NCBI GenBank assembly: GCA_937886325.1
Contig: CALABV010000088.1
Coordinates: 1 to 18,227, forward strand
From: an uncultured Geobacter sp.
GTDB lineage: Bacteria > Desulfobacterota > Desulfuromonadia > Geobacterales > Geobacteraceae
Length of the DNA: 18,227 nucleotides
Reading direction: 5' to 3'
Shown here in pieces: positions 14,165 to 18,227 of the stretch (position 1 is its first letter; every line of letters begins with the position of its first letter). The position numbers and the translations under genes were made by a program. The notes under the pieces are model-generated. The model was not told the origin of the DNA, searched no databases, and was given only the letters and a program-made list of their open reading frames with translations.

Positions 14165-14377
14165 TCAGACGTCCGGCCTTATGCTCCGGTTTTCCATGGC
14201 AATTGCCAAGCGACCTGCATCCCGGAAGAACTGCCCAAGAGACACCCGTCGCCTTTCCGCTGCCTCTGTAAAAAGTTTCCGTTCGTCATCCGACATTCCG
14301 ATGGAAAACCTGTTCTTCGATAAGAGCTTCTCGGGGCTTTTCTTGGGAGCGCCCCTCCTTCTTTCCCCATTAACCAT
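14165..14377 (-). CDS. second RHH-type regulator with RRGAPKK motif
   Basis: 70 residues. Starts at the ATG at 14377 with AAGGAGG eight bases upstream and overlaps the end of the zinc-protein gene by eight bases. N-terminal ERRRGAPKKSPEKLL is followed by a strand (NRFSIGMS) and two helices (DDERKLFTEAAERRRVSLG, then QFFRDAGRLAIAMEN), the RHH layout. It is a paralogue of the protein at 8129-8332. It likely represses or activates the operon it belongs to (zinc protein, RHH, helicase, TGT-like), probably through the AT-rich DNA at 14630-14660; that is inference. The stop lies 11 bases before the helicase start. Confidence 0.7.
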   Translation of the reverse strand: MVNGERRRGAPKKSPEKLLSKNRFSIGMSDDERKLFTEAAERRRVSLGQFFRDAGRLAIAMENRSIRPDV

Positions 14378-14612
14378 CTATGCGACCTCCTTGCTGGTTC
14401 GGGTCTTCAATCCGGCTATCATTACCAGCGCATGACGTGCAAATACCGTCGGAAACGAACTGCTTAAGATATGCTTTCCCGCACACCCGACACCTGGAAT
14501 AGTTGGAGAAGCATGATTCGCACACCTTTCTGTGTTCGCCTTCGACGAAGAGCAGGGTGTCAGTCTTGGCGAGGCACTGCGGACATAAGAACAACGACAG
14601 CGAGTCCGACAT
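14370..14612 (-). CDS. small four-CxxC zinc-ribbon protein
   Basis: 80 residues, first gene of the helicase operon. It contains four CxxC pairs: CPQC, CESC, CRVC and CTSC, spaced like two treble-clef or zinc-ribbon units, enough for two zinc ions. No enzymatic motif is visible. The last 15 residues are polar. It could be a DNA/RNA-binding or protein-bridging factor for the helicase and TGT-like pair. The GGAG six bases upstream of the ATG at 14612, the promoter at 14655-14683 and the eight-base overlap with the next gene place it at the head of the transcript. I do not recognise a named family. Confidence 0.68.
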   Translation of the reverse strand: MSDSLSLFLCPQCLAKTDTLLFVEGEHRKVCESCFSNYSRCRVCGKAYLKQFVSDGICTSCAGNDSRIEDPNQQGGRIDG

Positions 14613-14654
14613 GTCAATACACTCCTATATTAAATAAATACAAAACATATATAA

Positions 14655-14683
14655 AATATATACGTAATAATGGGTATATGCAA
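14655..14683 (-). promoter_or_regulatory. sigma-70-type promoter of the zinc protein-RHH-helicase-TGT operon
   Basis: Minus-strand TTGCAT (14683-14678), 17 bases, TATATT (14660-14655), then an A/T-rich leader (TTATATATGTTTTGTATT) to the ribosome-binding site GGAG at 14619-14622. The leader shares TATATGTTTT with the parB promoter leader. Confidence 0.7.
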
Positions 14684-14844
14684 GGAAAAAAACTCGGGAG
14701 GGGCCTAGGTACCATCAAGATCTTACCGAGGACTGTAAATGGTATATCAAGCTGAAACAGTTGGATAAGGAGATGTTTCCAGGAAGGATTGTGGGTGGAA
14801 GGTGGTGCGTCAATGCGAGGCTTGAGCTTGATTTGTTAACGTAA
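14671..14844 (+). pseudogene. remnant of a small plus-strand gene (no start codon)
   Basis: A plus-strand frame from just after a TAA to TAA at 14842-14844 reads like a real protein from about 14710 on (YHQDLTEDCKWYIKLKQL, then FPGRIVGGRWCVNARLEL, then DLLT). It has no suitable start: the only ATG is internal (FPG...) and the AT-rich promoter lies at its beginning. It resembles the tail of a MerR- or excisionase-like DNA-binding protein, but I would not press this. It overlaps the end of the minus-strand gene at 14810 by 35 bases, a sign that one or both are decayed. Confidence 0.35.
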
Positions 14845-15046
14845 CTTCCCACACGTCGATCTGACCGTCGTTGATCTGGCGAACTCGCAGAGGACAATAT
14901 GGTGCGGCAAGCCGATTGATGAGATTCTCGAATTTGGCAACTGTCGGTTTGTCCGGGCGGACGGAAAGAAACGCGGCAACCACTTCGTTTAGTTGGCCGC
15001 CGGTGTTGTTCGGTTTGCCGAGATACTTAATGCCCTGGGCGATCAT
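14810..15046 (-). CDS. unknown small protein
   Basis: 78 residues from the ATG at 15046. The sequence looks coding (GIKYLGKPNNTGGQLNEVVA, then RLAAPYCPLRVRQINDGQID, then VWEVTL) but matches no family I know. It follows the stop at 15056 of a damaged upstream frame by nine bases, so the two were probably an operon. No strong ribosome-binding site is visible. The downstream end overlaps a plus-strand remnant. It may be the intact last gene of a decayed unit. Confidence 0.45.
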   Translation of the reverse strand: MIAQGIKYLGKPNNTGGQLNEVVAAFLSVRPDKPTVAKFENLINRLAAPYCPLRVRQINDGQIDVWEVTLTNQAQASH

Positions 15047-15055
15047 CAGCGACGA

Positions 15056-15230
15056 TCACTGCAGGACCTCAGCCGAAACCGGCCCGGCTGCTCGCTGCAA
15101 TGATTCGATGACCAGGTCGTAGAGGACTTCTATTTCAGCCCGTTCGAGGTCGGAGCAGGCCTTCTGAGCCACTCGTCGGCGAACCAGTCGGAGGCCGCCT
15201 GGGTATTGGGACCGAACAAAATGAGTAACA
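15056..15230 (-). pseudogene. frameshifted fragment of an unknown gene
   Basis: Two minus-strand frames join into one plausible protein: FGPNTQAASDWFADEWLR in one frame, then KACSDLERAEIEVLYDLVIE and SLQRAAGPVSAEVLQ in the next, ending TGA at 15056-15058. The switch falls at AGAAGG (about 15164-15169); adding one A (AGAAAGG) would restore the frame. No start codon is visible, and the upstream part runs into the thioesterase region. It is a decayed gene of unknown function just ahead of the 14810-15046 ORF. Confidence 0.4.
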
Positions 15231-15262
15231 GTCGTGATGATGTCGCGAAAGGAATGCCATCT

Positions 15263-15604
15263 ATGCAGAAGATAAAGCCAGCCACCCTGGAGACGGGCAA
15301 TGCTATTTCGATGCTGCAAACGTTGAATATCCACCTGCGGGAGATCGGGGACACTCATGCCATCATGGAAGTAATCGTCGCTGAACTCCACAGCAACTAC
15401 TTCGGCGGAGCTCATGGCGGATTGATTGCTACGCTGGTTGATACCGTCTCCTTTTTTTCCCAACCGCTACTCCCCTCCGGTAAATCCTGCGCAACTACCA
15501 ACCTCAACGTCACGTACGTCAGGCCGGCTGTTATCGGGGATGTTCTGACGGCACGCTCGGACCTGATACACATGGGGCGGAGGATGGTGCAAAATCCGGA
15601 GTAA
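15263..15604 (+). pseudogene. PaaI-like hotdog-fold thioesterase, C-terminus removed by IS21 insertion
   Basis: From the ATG at 15263 (AAAGGA nine bases upstream; an ATG at 15221 is also possible) the frame gives about 108 native residues and then runs into the insertion element, stopping at TAA 15602-15604. The hotdog/PaaI pattern is clear: MEVIVAELHSNYFGGAHGG, then LIATLVDTVSFF, then NLNVTYVRPAVIGDVLTARS. The conserved HGG and LVD parts are present, but the last strand, normally following GRRM, is missing because the element starts at 15588. Such enzymes hydrolyse acyl-CoA thioesters. The product is probably inactive or unstable. The rest of the gene should lie just beyond the right end of the element. 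Confidence 0.68.
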
Positions 15605-15704
15605 ACTGGACACCGATTCCGATTTGAACTGGACAGTGATTCCGGAAAAGATTGGACACTCATTCCGATTCTGAGTGGACAGCGATTCCGGTCTTTACTG
15701 GACA
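15592..15704 (+). repeat. left-end tandem repeats of the IS21 element
   Basis: Five copies, about 23 bases apart, of a unit of the form ATTCCGnnTnnnACTGGACAn. All keep the TGGACA core and four keep ATTCCG; the first has AATCCGG. These are probably IstA binding sites. Confidence 0.75.
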
Positions 15705-15807
15705 CTTTTTCGAGATTTCCGGAACGGGTGTCCAATCTGTTTCGGACTAATATTTTCTCATCTTCCTGCCACTATCAATTACCATCCCGGAAAAAACTCC
15801 GGAGGCG

Positions 15808-17364
15808 ATGGTGAAGAAAGGCAGGAAGAAATCAATGCGAACAGTACGAGAAATCCTGAGGCTCCACTTTGAGCATAACCTGAGCCACCGAGCCATTGCC
15901 CGCGCCTGCGCGGTCTCTCCAACAACAGTTGGCGATTACCTGGAGCGTATCATACGATCAGGCCAGGATTGGCAAACGATCTCGGCCCTTGATGACAGCT
16001 CTTTGAAAACCGTTCTCTACCCCGATGGCAGCAAGCCCGCTTCCAGAAAGCCTCTCCCCGACTTTGAATACCTGCGTCTGGAGATGAAGAAAAAGGGGGT
16101 CACCCTCCAGCTTCTCTGGGAAGAGTACCGCTCCATCCATCCCGACGGCTACAGCCGCAGCCAGTTCTGCGAACTCTACCACAAGCACGGGCGCACCCTT
16201 GACCCCGTAATGCGCTTCGAGCACAAGGCGGGAGAGAAGCTCTTCGTGGACTTCTCCGGCGACCGTCCCTCCTATATCGACAGTGAAACGGGGGAAGTCA
16301 TTGAGCCGGAACTGTTTGTCTCTGTGATGGGAGCAAGTTCGCGCATCTTCGCCCTGGCGGTCGCCAGTCAGCAGATTCCGGAGTGGACCAGAGGGCATGT
16401 CAGGGCCTTTGAATACTATGGCGGCGTTCCGGCTGTTGTCGTTCCGGATCAGCTGAAATCGGGGGTGAAGACCTCCTGCAAATACGATCCGGAAATCAAC
16501 CCCGTCTATGCCGAACTCTGCGCCCACTATGGTGTTGCGGTCATCCCCGCCCGGCCCGCTGAGCCTCGCGACAAGGCCAAGGTGGAAAACGGCGTCCTGA
16601 ATGCCCAACGGCGGATACTGGCTGCGCTTCGCAACCATACGTTCTTCTCCATGGAAGCGTTGAATGATGCCATCGCTGTCGAACTGGAAAAGCTGAACAA
16701 CCGCCCGATGCAGGGGATCGGCAAATCCCGAAACCAGCTCTTTGAGGAAATCGACAAACCGGCGATGAAGTCGCTTCCAGCGGAGCGGTTTCAGTTGCGG
16801 GAGTGGAAGAAGGCCAAGGTCCACATCGATTACCATGTCGCAGTGCATGGCGCCTTTTACAGCGTGCCCTACACACTCATAGGCAAGGAAGTAGACGTCT
16901 GTCTGACCGCCGCTACGGTCGCCGTCGTCCACGAAGGCAAGCGCGTCGCGTCCCATCTTCGCACGTACAAGAAAAACGTCTATGTCACGCTCGAAGAGCA
17001 CCGTCCCCCTGCTCACCGCAAGCACCTCGCGTGGACCCCGGAGAGGATGCGTCGATGGGGAGAAGACATAGGCTCAAGAACCGGCGCCATGATCGAGGCG
17101 ATAATCGAGTCCGCGGTTCATCCCGATCAAAGCTATCGCCGTTGCCTGGGGCTGTTCAGGCTGGCCAAGAGGTTCGGCAATGACCGTCTGGAACTCGCCT
17201 GCGACCGGGCTCTCAAGCTTCGGGCCATAGGGTTCCAAAGCGTCAGGAATATCCTGGAAAAAGGGCTCGAAGCAGCGGATATCCAGGAGAACAATGAAGC
17301 GTCTCTGCCCCTGATTCACGACAATGTCAGAGGCAGCGACTACTACGCCGGGTGTGTCCAATGA
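15808..17364 (+). CDS. istA: IstA, IS21-family DDE transposase
   Basis: 518 residues from the ATG at 15808 with GGAGG five bases upstream. An HTH region lies near residues 20-50 (HNLSHRAIARACAVSPTTVG). The integrase-type catalytic core follows: the first Asp in FVDFSGD near residue 148, the second in VVVPDQLKSG near 214, and the Glu in KAKVENGV near 257, giving a DDE triad. The C-terminal half contains the beta-barrel-like stretch YHVAVHGAFYSVPYTLIGKE typical of IstA. The length fits the family. It cuts and joins the element ends with help from IstB. The TGA overlaps the istB ATG (ATGA), implying coupled translation. No damage is visible. Confidence 0.9.
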   Translation: MVKKGRKKSMRTVREILRLHFEHNLSHRAIARACAVSPTTVGDYLERIIRSGQDWQTISALDDSSLKTVLYPDGSKPASRKPLPDFEYLRLEMKKKGVTLQLLWEEYRSIHPDGYSRSQFCELYHKHGRTLDPVMRFEHKAGEKLFVDFSGDRPSYIDSETGEVIEPELFVSVMGASSRIFALAVASQQIPEWTRGHVRAFEYYGGVPAVVVPDQLKSGVKTSCKYDPEINPVYAELCAHYGVAVIPARPAEPRDKAKVENGVLNAQRRILAALRNHTFFSMEALNDAIAVELEKLNNRPMQGIGKSRNQLFEEIDKPAMKSLPAERFQLREWKKAKVHIDYHVAVHGAFYSVPYTLIGKEVDVCLTAATVAVVHEGKRVASHLRTYKKNVYVTLEEHRPPAHRKHLAWTPERMRRWGEDIGSRTGAMIEAIIESAVHPDQSYRRCLGLFRLAKRFGNDRLELACDRALKLRAIGFQSVRNILEKGLEAADIQENNEASLPLIHDNVRGSDYYAGCVQ

Positions 17365-18107
17365 TGCTGGAGATAACCCTTGGCAAACTGAATCAGCTGA
17401 AGCTTTACGGCATGGCCGAGGCATTGGCCGAGCAAACGCAGGCGACCATGTATGCCAGCCTTCCCTTCGAGGAAAGGCTGAGCCTGCTCGTTGACCGGGA
17501 GATGACGGTGCGGGACAACCGCAGACTTACCAACCTTCTGCGGGGAGCAAGACTTCGCTACTCGAACGCCTGTCCAGAGGAGATCGACTTCCGCACCCCT
17601 CGGGGGCTATCAAAAGAGGTCATTGTCGCCCTGATGCAAAACGGGTGGGTGAAGGGTAAGCAGAACGTCATCATCACCGGGCCTACCGGCAGCGGCAAGA
17701 CGTTCATCGCCTGCGCCCTTGCCAACAGCGCTTGCCGTAGCGGGCACAGCGCATATTACATCCGTCTGCCGCGGCTCCTCCAGGAGTTGCACATAGCCCG
17801 CGGCGACGGCAGTTACGGCAAGCTTCTGACCCGCCTGGCGAAGTACGCGATCCTTGTCATCGACGACTGGGGACTGGCAAAACTGGGGGATAAAGAGCGC
17901 CGCGACATCCTGGAAGTCCTTGAGGACCGGCACGGCATAAGTTCCACCATCGTCGCCAGCCAGATCCCCACGGATAAATGGCACGACACAATTGGAGATC
18001 CAACCATTGCCGACGCGGTCCTGGACAGGTTGGTGCACAACGCTCACATGATTACCATGAGCATGAAGGCTGAATCGATGAGAAAACTGTTGTCAAAGAA
18101 CAAGTAA
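17361..18107 (+). CDS. istB: IstB, IS21-family AAA+ ATPase helper
   Basis: 248 residues from the ATG at 17361, which overlaps the istA stop. Walker A GPTGSGKT lies near residues 109-116, Walker B LVIDDWG near 168-174, with a sensor-like TIVASQIPTDKWH after it. IstB resembles DnaA/DnaC-type ATPases, assembles on DNA and directs IstA. The N-terminal helical part (KLNQLKLYGMAEALAEQTQA) is typical. It is intact and ends with TAA 33 bases before the first right-end repeats become recognisable. Confidence 0.9.
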   Translation: MMLEITLGKLNQLKLYGMAEALAEQTQATMYASLPFEERLSLLVDREMTVRDNRRLTNLLRGARLRYSNACPEEIDFRTPRGLSKEVIVALMQNGWVKGKQNVIITGPTGSGKTFIACALANSACRSGHSAYYIRLPRLLQELHIARGDGSYGKLLTRLAKYAILVIDDWGLAKLGDKERRDILEVLEDRHGISSTIVASQIPTDKWHDTIGDPTIADAVLDRLVHNAHMITMSMKAESMRKLLSKNK

Positions 18108-18153
18108 CTGGACACCCTTAAACTGCAACTACGGCAGGAAGAAAAACAGAAAA

Positions 18154-18227
18154 CCACTGTCCAGATAAAACCGGAATTACTGTCCAGTCAAAACCGGAAT
18201 GCCTGTCCAGAAAAACCGGATTGCGCA
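18154..18227 (-). repeat. right-end tandem repeats of the IS21 element
   Basis: Read on the minus strand there are three copies of the CCGG...CTGGACAG unit, at about 23-base intervals, ending at the terminal TGCGCA. There are five such copies at the left end, so the ends are asymmetric. A further forward-orientation ACTGGACACC lies at 18106-18116. Confidence 0.72.

Larger units (their letters stand above)
15588..18227 (+). mobile_element. IS21-family insertion sequence (istA, istB)
   Basis: About 2640 bases. The left end TGCAAAATCCGG and the reverse complement of the window end TGCGCAATCCGG match at 10 of 12 positions and begin with TG, as in IS21 elements. Inside each end lie tandem copies of a motif containing ATTCCG and ACTGGACA. 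The istA and istB genes are intact and overlap. The window ends exactly at the inferred right end, so a target duplication cannot be checked. Confidence 0.87.

Noticed and set aside
15592..15704. CRISPR-like array from the five 23-base repeats
   Set aside because: The units are short, directly adjacent without unique spacers, and mirrored at the other end of the IS21 element, which fits transposase binding sites.
15958..17025. A 355-codon minus-strand frame inside istA
   Set aside because: It is antisense to the well-supported IstA with its DDE residues; no start site or family pattern.

Overview
The window looks like part of a plasmid or integrative element from a Gram-negative bacterium. 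No ribosomal, tRNA or obvious housekeeping gene is visible. The main evidence is a PRTRC cassette (ParB-related, ThiF-related cassette), a gene set typical of proteobacterial plasmids, next to RHH regulators and two insertion sequences. The style of the PRTRC genes and the IS21-type element would fit Geobacter/Pelobacter-like Desulfuromonadales, but that taxonomic guess is inference only.

Layout. Positions 196-4289 (minus strand) hold a tight operon, in transcription order E, C, a small overlapping ORF, F, B, ThiF, A. It encodes a ubiquitin-like protein (C), an E2-like protein (B), an E1/ThiF-like protein and a JAMM/JAB peptidase-like protein (A). Upstream, with its own promoter and terminator, is the PRTRC ParB gene (4433-6106, minus). 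It is one continuous reading frame broken by a single in-frame TAG after codon 178, exactly between the ParB/HTH part and a cysteine-rich C-terminal part with a duplicated CxxC/CxxxxC module. Positions 6417-7999 (minus) hold a nucleotidyltransferase-fold gene and a small unknown partner. Divergent from them is a small RHH regulator with an N-terminal RRGAPKK motif (8129-8332, plus).

Positions 8498-10702 are an IS200/IS605-type element (TnpA plus a TnpB that lacks the usual zinc-finger cysteines). It sits inside a 68-codon gene that can be rejoined in frame across the element. Positions 10912-14612 (minus) are a four-gene, translationally coupled operon: a small four-CxxC zinc protein, a second RRGAPKK RHH regulator, a large Ski2-like helicase with HhH and SWIM zinc finger, and a TGT/DpdA-like base-exchange enzyme. 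This is the strongest candidate for a little-described system, plausibly DNA (or RNA) base modification coupled to strand opening.

Positions 14.67-15.26 kb are decayed gene fragments. A PaaI-like hotdog thioesterase gene follows and is cut off by an IS21-family element (15588-18227, istA/istB), whose right end coincides with the window end.

A thread links the accessory modules. Three promoters (ahead of protein E, ParB and the helicase operon) have a -35 box, exactly 17 bp and TATATT, followed by an unusually AT-rich, dyad-like leader. A related AT-rich stretch precedes the first RHH gene. The two RHH paralogues are natural candidates for the proteins that bind these sites, which would make the cassettes one co-regulated plasmid regulon. 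This is inference.
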